A stretch of DNA of 64,000 bases from NCBI RefSeq assembly GCF_049705945.1, contig NZ_JBNAMV010000004.1, positions 1,736,001 to 1,800,000 of the forward strand, in the 5' to 3' direction. The stretch's first letter is position 1. Every line of letters starts with the position of its first letter. Below, piece by piece: positions 57,226-64,000 of the stretch. Under the pieces are notes generated by a model that saw only the letters and a program-made list of their open reading frames with translations, was not told the DNA's origin and made no database searches. Both the position numbers and the translations under genes were made by a program. The DNA is from Salarchaeum japonicum_A (GTDB lineage: Archaea; Halobacteriota; Halobacteria; Halobacteriales; Halobacteriaceae).

Positions 57226-58377
57226 ATGGACTCGCGGCTCTCCCGGGAGAACGCGCTCTTCCACCGGGTATGTGACCGCCTCGTCGAGGCGTCCGGCCGG
57301 AGCGACCTCGAAGACGGCGTCTGCGAGGCGGTCGCGGGCGTCGAGGGCGTGTCGTACGCGTGGCTCGGGACGCGGCGGATGACTGCCTCCGTCGAACCGC
57401 GAGCGGCCGCGCCACTCGACGACAACTTCGAGCGCGCGTTGGAACCGACTACGGGCGGGGAGGGCGGGCCGGTCGGGCGCGCGCTCGCCGACCGCGAACC
57501 CGCCGTCGCGTCCGTCGACGCGGTCGCCGACGAGGAACGCCGAACGGCCGCGGAGGCCCGTGGCGTCGAACGGGTCGCGGCCGTTCCGCTCCAGTGGAGC
57601 GACGCCCTGTACGGCGTTCTCGTCACGCACGCCGCGCGCGAGGACGCTCTCCCCCCGGCGTTCGTAGGGATGCTGTCCGAGGTCGGCGCGCTCGTCGGCG
57701 CGGGGCTGGCGGCGTCGGAACGCCGGCGTCGCCTCCACGCGGGCCGCCTCGTGGAACTCGACCTCCGCGTCACGGACGCCGGACTGTTCCCCTACGACGC
57801 GACCCGCGACCTCGACTGTCGCGCGACGATGCTCGGCTACACCGACGAATCCGCGGGGTTCACTGTGACGTTCGGCATCACCGGCCCGGACGCGACCGCG
57901 GAACGCGTTCGGAACGCGACGGACGACACCGTTCGAGTGTCCGAACCGCCGTCCGGCGGCGTGGTCGTGGAGACGACGCGCCCCGCCGGGTCGGTGCTCG
58001 GTGCGCTCGCAGACGTGGGCGCGACGCTCGCCGACGGCAGCGTGGAGAACGGCACGGCCCAACTCACCGCGCGACTCGCGCCCGGTGCGACCATCCCCGC
58101 CGTCGTGGACCGTCTTGACGCCGTCGCCGCCACAGTCTCCATTGCGTCGAAGCGCGAAATCGACCGCGCCGACGCGACCCACGAGGATGCGCTCGACGCG
58201 CTCACCGACCGCCAGCGAACGGTCCTCACTGCCGCCTACGAGAACGGCTACTTCGAGTGGCCGCGCGACGCGAGCGGCGACGACCTCGCCGACGCACTCG
58301 ACATCGCGCCCGCGACCTTCCACCAGCACCTCCGCGCCGCCCACCGCAACCTCCTCGACGAACTCCTCGCCGAGTAG
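57226..58377 (+). CDS. GAF / bacterio-opsin activator / HTH-10 regulator
   Basis: 383 residues. Residues ~1-165 are a GAF-like sensor (FHRVCDRLVEASGRSDLEDG, VAAVPLQWSDALYGVLVTHA), ~170-320 the bacterio-opsin activator-associated domain (RLVELDLRVTDAGLFPYDAT) and ~325-380 HTH-10 (LTDRQRTVLTAAYENGYFEW, LADALDIAPATFHQHLRAA). Same final domain as the larger Bat-like protein at 9798-12185 but without receiver or PAS. It may respond to redox or small molecules. Targets unknown. The ATG 57226 was preferred to the one at 57202. Confidence 0.88.
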   Translation: MDSRLSRENALFHRVCDRLVEASGRSDLEDGVCEAVAGVEGVSYAWLGTRRMTASVEPRAAAPLDDNFERALEPTTGGEGGPVGRALADREPAVASVDAVADEERRTAAEARGVERVAAVPLQWSDALYGVLVTHAAREDALPPAFVGMLSEVGALVGAGLAASERRRRLHAGRLVELDLRVTDAGLFPYDATRDLDCRATMLGYTDESAGFTVTFGITGPDATAERVRNATDDTVRVSEPPSGGVVVETTRPAGSVLGALADVGATLADGSVENGTAQLTARLAPGATIPAVVDRLDAVAATVSIASKREIDRADATHEDALDALTDRQRTVLTAAYENGYFEWPRDASGDDLADALDIAPATFHQHLRAAHRNLLDELLAE

Positions 58378-58482
58378 CAACACGACCGCCCACGACGGTA
58401 TCGACCGCTCGATATTCCGCAAGAAAAACGCAGTCGCGATTCGACCCAACCGCCGCGCGGTCGGGTGGGGATCTGCAACGGG

Positions 58483-58509
58483 TAAACGGTCGCCTCCGGC
58501 GACCGTTTA
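58483..58509. terminator. Perfect hairpin between the HTH-10 gene and sucD
   Basis: A 12-bp perfect stem TAAACGGTCGCC / GGCGACCGTTTA with loop TCC, 8 nt beyond the sucD stop. Placed between convergent genes, so it may terminate both. No long T-run follows on either strand, so this would be a non-classical terminator or an mRNA 3' end stabiliser. Confidence 0.6.
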
Positions 58510-58516
58510 GGGGTTG

Positions 58517-59386
58517 CTAGAGCAGGTCTTCGATGTGGTCGACGACTTCCGCGGGGGTGTCGCCGACGGGGACGCCAGCGTCGTTGAGGGCGTTGATCTT
58601 CGATTCGGCGGTACCGGTGCCGCTGCCGGAGACGATTGCACCGGCGTGCCCCATGCGCTTTCCGGGGGGTGCGGTGCGGCCGGCGATGAACCCGGCGACG
58701 GGCGTGTCCATGTTCTCGGCGATGTAGGCGGCGGCCTCTTCCTCGTCCTCGCCGCCGATTTCGCCGCACATGACGACCGCGTCCGTGTCGGGGTCGTTCT
58801 CGAACGCTTCGAGGGCGTCGATGAAGTCCGTGCCGATGATGGGGTCGCCGCCGATGCCGATGGCGGTGGTCTGGCCGATACCCCGGGACGTGAGCGTGTC
58901 GACGACCTGATAGGTGAGGGTGCCGGAGCGGGAGACGAGGCCGACGTTCCCGGACTCGAAGATGTTGCCGGGAAGGATGCCGAGCTTCGACTCGCCGGGC
59001 GTGATGATGCCGGGGCAGTTCGGGCCCTGGAGGCGGGTGTCGACTTCCTGCAGGCGCTTGTTCACTTTCGCCATGTCCTGCGTCGGGATGCCTTCCGTGA
59101 TGGCGACGACGAGGTCGAGGCTCGTGTCGAGCGCCTCGAAGATGGCGTCAGCGGCGAACGCCGGCGGGACGAACACGACGGACGCGTCGGCGTCCTCCGC
59201 TTCGACGGCTTCGTCGACCGTGTCGTAGACGGGGACGCCGGCGACTTCCTGGCCGCCCTTGCCGGGCGAGGTGCCGGCGACGACGTTCGTCCCGTATTCG
59301 AGCATCTGTTCGGTGTGGAACTTGCCTTCGCCGCCCGTGATACCCTGTACCACGACGCGGGTGTCTTCGTCAACTAGGATACTCAT
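58517..59386 (-). CDS. sucD: Succinyl-CoA synthetase alpha subunit
   Basis: 289 residues. CoA-binding N-terminus (VVVQGITGGEGKFHTEQML, GTSPGKGGQEVAG), GPNCPGIITPGESKLGILPG and the phosphohistidine loop MGHAGAIVSGSGTGTAESKI. Makes succinate plus ATP or GTP from succinyl-CoA in the citric acid cycle. Its start overlaps sucC (ATGA). A hairpin follows the stop. Confidence 0.97.
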   Translation of the reverse strand: MSILVDEDTRVVVQGITGGEGKFHTEQMLEYGTNVVAGTSPGKGGQEVAGVPVYDTVDEAVEAEDADASVVFVPPAFAADAIFEALDTSLDLVVAITEGIPTQDMAKVNKRLQEVDTRLQGPNCPGIITPGESKLGILPGNIFESGNVGLVSRSGTLTYQVVDTLTSRGIGQTTAIGIGGDPIIGTDFIDALEAFENDPDTDAVVMCGEIGGEDEEEAAAYIAENMDTPVAGFIAGRTAPPGKRMGHAGAIVSGSGTGTAESKINALNDAGVPVGDTPAEVVDHIEDLL

Positions 59387-60525
59387 TGGTCTTCCTCCGC
59401 GTATTCGACGGCGCGCTGCACGGCGCCTTCGAGGGTTTCTTCGACGGTGACGAGCTCGTCGTTCAGGATTTCGCGGCCTTCCGCGGCGTTCGTGCCGGCG
59501 AGCCGGACGACGACGCGTTTCGGAATCTCGTCGAACTGTTCGAGGGCTTCGTTGATGCCCTTCGCGACTTCGTCACCGCGCGTGATACCACCGAAGATGT
59601 TGAACACGACGGAGTCGACGTTCTCGTCGCTGAACACCATGTCGAGGGCGTTCGCGACGCGCTCGGCTTTCGCGCCGCCGCCGATGTCGAGGAAGTTCGC
59701 GGGCTTCCCGCCGTAGTGGTCGACGAGGTCGAGCGTGGTCATGACGAGACCGGCGCCGTTCCCGATGATGCCGACGTTGCCGTCGAGGCGGACGTAGTCG
59801 AAGCCGTACTCGTTCGCCTTCGCTTCGAGTTCGTCGCCTGCCGCTTCGTCTTCCATCTCCGCGAGGTCGGGGTGACGGAACAGCGCGTCCTCGTCGATGT
59901 TGAGGACGGCGTCCGCGGCGACGACTTCGTCGTCGCTCGTGACCATCAGCGGGTTGATTTCGGCGTCCGCGGCGTCCTTGGACGCCCAGAGGTCGTAGAG
60001 CGTCGTCAGGATGCTCGCCACGTCACGCGCGACGGCCTTGTCGACGCCGGCGTCGTAGACGACCTTCCGCGCCTGATAGGGATGCATGCCGAACGCGGGG
60101 TCGATGTGTTCGCGGGCGATAGCGTCGGGGTCCTCCTCGGCGACCTCCTCGATGTTGACGCCGCCCTTGGTGGACACCATCGCGACGGGCTTGCCCTCGC
60201 CGCGGTCCATCGTCACGCCGACGTAGAGTTCGTTCGTGAAGTCGACCGCTTCCTCGACGAGGACCTTCTCGACGGTGTAGCCCTTGAGGTCCATTCCGAG
60301 GATGTCCTCGGCAGCCTCACGGGCTTCGTCGCTGTCCTCGGCGAGCTTGATACCGCCGGCTTTCCCCCGTCCGCCGACGTGAACCTGCGCCTTCACCGCG
60401 ACAGGATACCCGAGTCGCTCCGCGATGGAGACGACGTCGTCGACGGTGGACGCGACCTCCGAGCCGGGCGTCGGGATACCGGCGTCGGCGAATACGTCCT
60501 TCGCCTGATATTCGTGAAGCCTCAT
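59383..60525 (-). CDS. sucC: Succinyl-CoA synthetase beta subunit
   Basis: 380 residues. ATP-grasp domain: MRLHEYQAKDVFADAGIPTP at the start, VAVKAQVHVGGRGKAGGIKL, AEINPLMVTSDDEVVAADAV and, in the CoA-ligase domain, FNIFGGITRGDEVAKGINEA. First gene of the sucCD operon, 4-nt overlap with sucD. Divergent from the quinone oxidoreductase gene across about 108 nt. Confidence 0.97.
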   Translation of the reverse strand: MRLHEYQAKDVFADAGIPTPGSEVASTVDDVVSIAERLGYPVAVKAQVHVGGRGKAGGIKLAEDSDEAREAAEDILGMDLKGYTVEKVLVEEAVDFTNELYVGVTMDRGEGKPVAMVSTKGGVNIEEVAEEDPDAIAREHIDPAFGMHPYQARKVVYDAGVDKAVARDVASILTTLYDLWASKDAADAEINPLMVTSDDEVVAADAVLNIDEDALFRHPDLAEMEDEAAGDELEAKANEYGFDYVRLDGNVGIIGNGAGLVMTTLDLVDHYGGKPANFLDIGGGAKAERVANALDMVFSDENVDSVVFNIFGGITRGDEVAKGINEALEQFDEIPKRVVVRLAGTNAAEGREILNDELVTVEETLEGAVQRAVEYAEEDQ

Positions 60526-60633
60526 GTGCGTTCGTTACTCCCGTCGGCCGTCGCTTAAAGCCGTCCATTTGTGCAAGCGTACCACTCCGGGAACGACGAA
60601 CACTTATCGGGGTTCGCGGCGACGAGTCGGCGT

Positions 60634-61590
60634 ATGCGCGCAGTCAAATTCCACGAAACAGGGGGCTCGGACGTGCTTCGCGTCGAGGACGTGCCGACGC
60701 CGACGCCCGGGCCGGACGAGGTACTGGTGCAGGTGGCCGCCGCGGGCGTGAACCCCGTTGACACGTACAGCCGCCGGGGGAACCGGGAGCCGCCGGCGTT
60801 CCCGATGACGCCGGGCGCCGACCTCGCGGGCGTCGTCGAGTCCGTCGGCGCGAACGTCACGGCGTTCAGCGAGGGCGACCGCGTGTTCGGAACCGGTCTG
60901 GGGCGCACCCAGCAGGGGACGTACGCGGAGTACGCGGTCGCGCGACCCGACCAGCTCGCGCGGCTCCCGGACGGCGTGTCGTACGCGGAGGGCGCGGCGG
61001 TCGCGTTGGTGGGCGTGACGGCGTGGCGCGCGCTCGTCGACCACGCGAACCTCGACCCGGCGGAGACGTGCCTGATTCACGGCGGGAGCGGCGGCGTCGG
61101 ACACGTCGCGGTCCAGATAGCGGACGCCGCGGGCGCGACCGTGCTCGCGACCGCGAACGAGGAGTACGGCCGCTCGCTCCCCAATCTGGGCGCGGACGTC
61201 GTGCTCGATTACGAGCGCGACGACCTCGCGGACGCGGTCGTGGAGGCGGGGCGGCCGGACGTGATTCTCGACCACCGGCTGGACGAGTACCTCGACTTCG
61301 ACGCGGCGGTCGCCGCGCAGGGCGCGCGGCTCGTCGGCATCGGGAACACCACGGCCGCCGCGGGGTTCTCCGACATCACGGCGGCGCGCCGCGCGGAGCT
61401 CACGGTGTCGCTGATGAGCATGTTCAACACGCCCGACATCTCGGCGGTTCTCGGTCGGCTCGCGCGCCTGCTGTCGGCGGGCCTCCTCGCGCCCGAGGTG
61501 TCGCGGACGTACGACCTCGACGAGGCCGGGGCCGCGCAGGACGCCGTGCTGAACGACTCCGTGTTCGGGAAGCTCGTCATCACGCCGTAA
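60634..61590 (+). CDS. NADPH:quinone oxidoreductase (zeta-crystallin type, MDR family)
   Basis: 318 residues from ATG 60634; the frame continues to 60571 but MRAVKFHETGGSDVLRVEDV is the usual start. VQVAAAGVNPVDTYSRRG, MTPGADLAGVVESVGANV and the Rossmann segment IHGGSGGVGHVAVQIADAAG are family signatures; zinc-binding Cys residues are absent, consistent with a quinone reductase. The physiological acceptor is unknown. Confidence 0.9.
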   Translation: MRAVKFHETGGSDVLRVEDVPTPTPGPDEVLVQVAAAGVNPVDTYSRRGNREPPAFPMTPGADLAGVVESVGANVTAFSEGDRVFGTGLGRTQQGTYAEYAVARPDQLARLPDGVSYAEGAAVALVGVTAWRALVDHANLDPAETCLIHGGSGGVGHVAVQIADAAGATVLATANEEYGRSLPNLGADVVLDYERDDLADAVVEAGRPDVILDHRLDEYLDFDAAVAAQGARLVGIGNTTAAAGFSDITAARRAELTVSLMSMFNTPDISAVLGRLARLLSAGLLAPEVSRTYDLDEAGAAQDAVLNDSVFGKLVITP

Positions 61591-61650
61591 GTGTCTGATC
61601 CGGAAGTAATCGGGCTCGCACGAGCGGTTTCCTGGGCGTCCTTCTATGCG

Positions 61651-61658
61651 CTTAAGTA
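61651..61658 (+). promoter_or_regulatory. TATA box of the SNF-type transporter gene
   Basis: CTTAAGTA lies 29-36 nt before ATG 61687, in the only AT-rich part of the gap. Confidence 0.5.
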
Positions 61659-61686
61659 TCCGGGTGGTCGATTGTCGTGATACACT

Positions 61687-63030
61687 ATGGCAGAACGAGA
61701 GACCTGGGAGAGCCGTCTCGGGTTCATCCTCGCGGCGGTCGGTAGCGCAGTCGGTCTCGGAAACATCTGGGGATTCCCGTTCCAAGCCGGACAGAACGGC
61801 GGCGCGGCGTTCCTCGTCGTCTACCTCGCCGTCGTCTTCCTCATCGGCTTCCCCGCGATACTCATGGAGTTCGTCGTCGGCCGACGGAGCCGGCGGAACC
61901 CGATAGACGCCTTCCGCGAACTCGGCCACGGCGCGTGGGCCGTCGCGGGCATCGTCGGGACGTTCACCGCGTTCTGGATTCTCTCCTTCTACAGCGTTAT
62001 CGGCGGCTGGGTGCTGCGCTACCTCGGCGGAAGCGTCACCGGCGCGTACTTCGGTGACGCGACCGGGTACTTCAACGCCGTCGCGACCGGTCCCGAAGCG
62101 GTCGCGTTGCACGCGGTGTTCATGCTGCTCGTCATCGGTATCGTCGCGTTCGGTGTCGAGGACGGCATCGAGCGCTCCGCGAAGGTGATGGTCCCGAGCA
62201 TCGTCGTCCTCCTGCTCGGCCTCGGCGTCTGGGCGTCGACGCTCGCGAACGCGGGCGCGGGCTACGAGTACTACCTCTCGCCGGACGTCGACGTCATCGT
62301 CAACAATATCGCGTCCATCCTCCCCTCGGCGGTCGGACAGGCGTTCTTCACGCTCTCACTCGGGATGGGTGCGATGATCGCGTACTCCTCCTACCTCGGC
62401 CGCGACGACAGCCTTCCCCGCGACGGCGGTATCATCGTCATCTTCAACACGCTCGTCGGACTGCTCGCGGGATTCGTCGTCTTCCCAATCCTGTTCAATC
62501 TCGGCATCGAACCTGGCTCGGGTGGCTCGGGAACGGCGTTCAAGACGCTCGGCGGCGCGTTCGGGCAGATTCCATCCGGCGAACTCGTCGGCGTCGTGTT
62601 CTTCTTCGTCCTCCTGCTCGCCGCGCTGTCGAGCGCCATCAGCCTCCTCGAAGTCGTCACGTCGTTCGCGGTTGAGAACACGTCCTACAGTCGACCTACC
62701 GTCGCGGTCGGCGTCGGAGCGCTCGTCTTCCTACTTGGGGTTCCGTCCGCGCTCTACTCCGATTACCTCATGTGGTTCAACCTCCTCGCGTACGACCTGT
62801 TCCTCCCTGCTGCCGTCCTCCTGCTCGCGCTGTTCATCGGCTGGGTCTATCCGTCCGGCGCGGTGGACGAACTCACGCAGGGGTCGGGCGTGAGCGCGAC
62901 GTTCAACACGGTCTGGCTGTGGTTCGTTCGAATCGTCATCCCGGCCGGTATCCTCCTGACGCTCGTCCTCGGCGTTCAGGAACTCCTCGTGGTGGGGGGT
63001 GTCCTCGAATCCGCGGTCTTCCTCGGCTGA
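61687..63030 (+). CDS. Sodium-dependent transporter, SNF (neurotransmitter symporter) family
   Basis: 447 residues, with about eleven or twelve hydrophobic segments, the LeuT fold. The first helix signature is LGFILAAVGSAVGLGNIWGF, then FPFQAGQNGGAAFLVVYLAV. The loop SLGMGAMIAYSSYLGRDDSL is the conserved Na+-site region of helix 7. It imports an amino acid or similar solute with Na+, suited to a high-salt habitat. Substrate unknown. It stands alone with its own promoter. Confidence 0.93.
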   Translation: MAERETWESRLGFILAAVGSAVGLGNIWGFPFQAGQNGGAAFLVVYLAVVFLIGFPAILMEFVVGRRSRRNPIDAFRELGHGAWAVAGIVGTFTAFWILSFYSVIGGWVLRYLGGSVTGAYFGDATGYFNAVATGPEAVALHAVFMLLVIGIVAFGVEDGIERSAKVMVPSIVVLLLGLGVWASTLANAGAGYEYYLSPDVDVIVNNIASILPSAVGQAFFTLSLGMGAMIAYSSYLGRDDSLPRDGGIIVIFNTLVGLLAGFVVFPILFNLGIEPGSGGSGTAFKTLGGAFGQIPSGELVGVVFFFVLLLAALSSAISLLEVVTSFAVENTSYSRPTVAVGVGALVFLLGVPSALYSDYLMWFNLLAYDLFLPAAVLLLALFIGWVYPSGAVDELTQGSGVSATFNTVWLWFVRIVIPAGILLTLVLGVQELLVVGGVLESAVFLG

Positions 63031-63066
63031 CCGCAGGTAGTGGGACGGTATGGCAAGGTCGGAACG

Positions 63067-63076
63067 CCTTTTTGAC
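63067..63076 (+). promoter_or_regulatory. TATA-like element before the carboxylase gene
   Basis: CCTTTTTGAC is the best candidate in the gap. It would start RNA near 63098, exactly at a seven-codon mini-ORF, 20 nt before the accepted start. Confidence 0.45.
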
Positions 63077-63097
63077 TGCTGGTCGTTGGCTCGCGTA

Positions 63098-63121
63098 ATG
63101 ACAGGGTGTTCGAGTCGATGA
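63098..63121 (+). other. Seven-residue mini-ORF overlapping the carboxylase start
   Basis: ATG 63098 reads MTGCSSR and stops at the TGA contained in ATGA of the carboxylase start (63118). Its position at leaderless distance from the TATA suggests it is the first translated frame; this is a possibility, not a proof. Confidence 0.35.
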
Positions 63122-64000
63122 CGATGGACGACCGCATCGAGGAGCTCCGCGAGAAGAAGGCCGAGGCCGCGAAGGGCGGCGGCGAGGACCGCATCGAGTC
63201 CCAGCACGAGAAGGGGAAGATGACGGCGCGCGAACGAATCGACTACTTCCTCGACGACGACACCTTCCAGGAGTTCGACCAACTCCGAACCCACCGCAGC
63301 CACAACTTCGGGATGGAGGAAGACCAGATTCCCGGAGACGGCGTCGTGACGGGATACGGCGAGGTCAACGGGCGGAAGGTGTTCGTGTTCGCGCACGACT
63401 TCACCGTGTTCGGCGGGAGTCTCGGCGAGGTGTTCGCGGAGAAGGTGACGAAGGTGATGGACAAGGCGATGGAGGTCGGCGCGCCCGTCATCGGCCTGAA
63501 CGACTCCGCCGGCGCACGCATCCAAGAGGGCGTTGACGCGCTCGCCGGGTACGCGGACATCTTCCACCGGAACCAGCAGGCGTCCGGCGTCATCCCCCAG
63601 ATTTCGGCCATCATGGGGCCGTGCGCTGGCGGCGCGGTCTACTCGCCCGCCATCACGGACTTCGTGTTCATGGTGAAGGACACCAGTCACATGTTCATCA
63701 CCGGCCCCGACGTCATCGAGACCGTCACTGGCGAGGAAGTCGGGTTCGAGGAACTCGGCGGCGCGACCACGCACTCCAGCACGTCGGGCGTCGCGCACTT
63801 CGCCGAGGACTCCGAGGAGGACGCGCTCGACAACATCCGCCGCCTCCTCTCCTATCTCCCGCAGAACAACGTCGAGAACCCGCCGCGCGTCGAACCCTGG
63901 GACGACCCCGAGCGCCGCGACGAGGAACTGGAGAGCATCGTCCCCGACCAGCCCCGGAAGCCGTACGACGTGACGAACGTCGTCGACTCCGTGGTGGACG
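63118..64000 (+). CDS. pccB: Acyl-CoA (propionyl-CoA type) carboxylase carboxyltransferase subunit, 3' end outside window
   Basis: The frame is open to the window edge, 294 residues visible of about 515 expected. MTMDDRIEELREKKAEAAKG is the usual haloarchaeal start. Carboxyltransferase features: KGKMTARERIDYFLDDDTFQ, GDGVVTGYGEVNGRKVFVFA, DFTVFGGSLGEVFAEKV, IGLNDSAGARIQEGVDALAG and the acyl-CoA oxyanion loops MGPCAGGAVYSPAITDFVFM. It carboxylates propionyl-CoA (possibly also acetyl-CoA) with the biotin subunit encoded elsewhere, feeding methylmalonyl-CoA, which needs the cobalamin cofactor made by the MMAB-type enzyme at 52031. Confidence 0.93.
   Translation, partial: MTMDDRIEELREKKAEAAKGGGEDRIESQHEKGKMTARERIDYFLDDDTFQEFDQLRTHRSHNFGMEEDQIPGDGVVTGYGEVNGRKVFVFAHDFTVFGGSLGEVFAEKVTKVMDKAMEVGAPVIGLNDSAGARIQEGVDALAGYADIFHRNQQASGVIPQISAIMGPCAGGAVYSPAITDFVFMVKDTSHMFITGPDVIETVTGEEVGFEELGGATTHSSTSGVAHFAEDSEEDALDNIRRLLSYLPQNNVENPPRVEPWDDPERRDEELESIVPDQPRKPYDVTNVVDSVVD

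Overview
The window is chromosomal DNA from a halophilic archaeon of the class Halobacteria; the genus cannot be fixed from the sequence alone. The evidence is the high GC content, the very acidic proteins, an S-layer glycoprotein with a PGF-CTERM tail, two regulators with the HTH-10 (Bat) domain, a HalX response regulator, Tat-type lipoprotein signals (RR motif followed by a lipobox Cys), and TATA boxes about 25-30 nt before start codons, as expected for leaderless transcripts. No insertion sequence, prophage, CRISPR array or rRNA was found.

Layout. 1-4836: Trk potassium uptake (trkA partial, trkH) and an amino-acid transporter fused to two universal-stress domains. 4994-8199: the archaeal adk / DUF106 (YidC-like) / cmk / cbf5 group ending at tRNA-Pro(GGG). 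8517-12185: a frameshifted HalX regulator, an unknown membrane protein and a large Bat-like sensor-regulator. 12267-16000: a HicB-like/PIN toxin-antitoxin pair between two copies of a ~50-bp repeat, then the S-layer gene and its promoter region. 16058-23662: EamA exporter, CBS protein and a complete five-gene dipeptide/oligopeptide ABC importer. 23752-31262: RNase H, malic enzyme, heme A synthase, a polar amino-acid ABC importer and an alcohol dehydrogenase. 31295-36858: clamp-loader large subunit, small membrane and acetyltransferase genes, a COG1709-type regulator and HMG-CoA synthase. 36921-41489: a large surface protein (pilin-like N-terminus, Ig-like and PA14 domains), DUF2150, a TatD-like hydrolase and a NYN-domain protein. 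41599-45967: glycine cleavage genes gcvT, gcvH, gcvPA, gcvPB. 46000-54260: NikR, small regulators, an MFS carrier, an iron-type binding lipoprotein behind a DtxR-type operator, aspS, glutaredoxin, cobalamin adenosyltransferase and adenine deaminase. 54569-58377: tRNA-Val(CAC), two unknown genes, a probable CTAG methyltransferase and a second HTH-10 regulator. 58517-64000: succinyl-CoA synthetase, a quinone oxidoreductase, an SNF-type sodium symporter and the start of a propionyl-CoA-type carboxylase.

How the genes fit together. The picture is a peptide- and amino-acid-using heterotroph: peptide and amino-acid importers, glycine cleavage, malic enzyme, succinyl-CoA synthetase, and carboxylase plus cobalamin adenosyltransferase (both used in the propionate/methylmalonyl route). 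Most of the window is core genome. The less ordinary signals are: two TTAGG-N4-CCTAA operators before adenine deaminase that match the arrangement at the iron-binding lipoprotein gene; the repeat-bracketed toxin-antitoxin pair behind the S-layer gene; a duplicated 3' end of maeB; a one-base frameshift in the HalX regulator; and the PA14 surface protein with tandem Ig-like repeats. No clearly new multi-gene system is visible.
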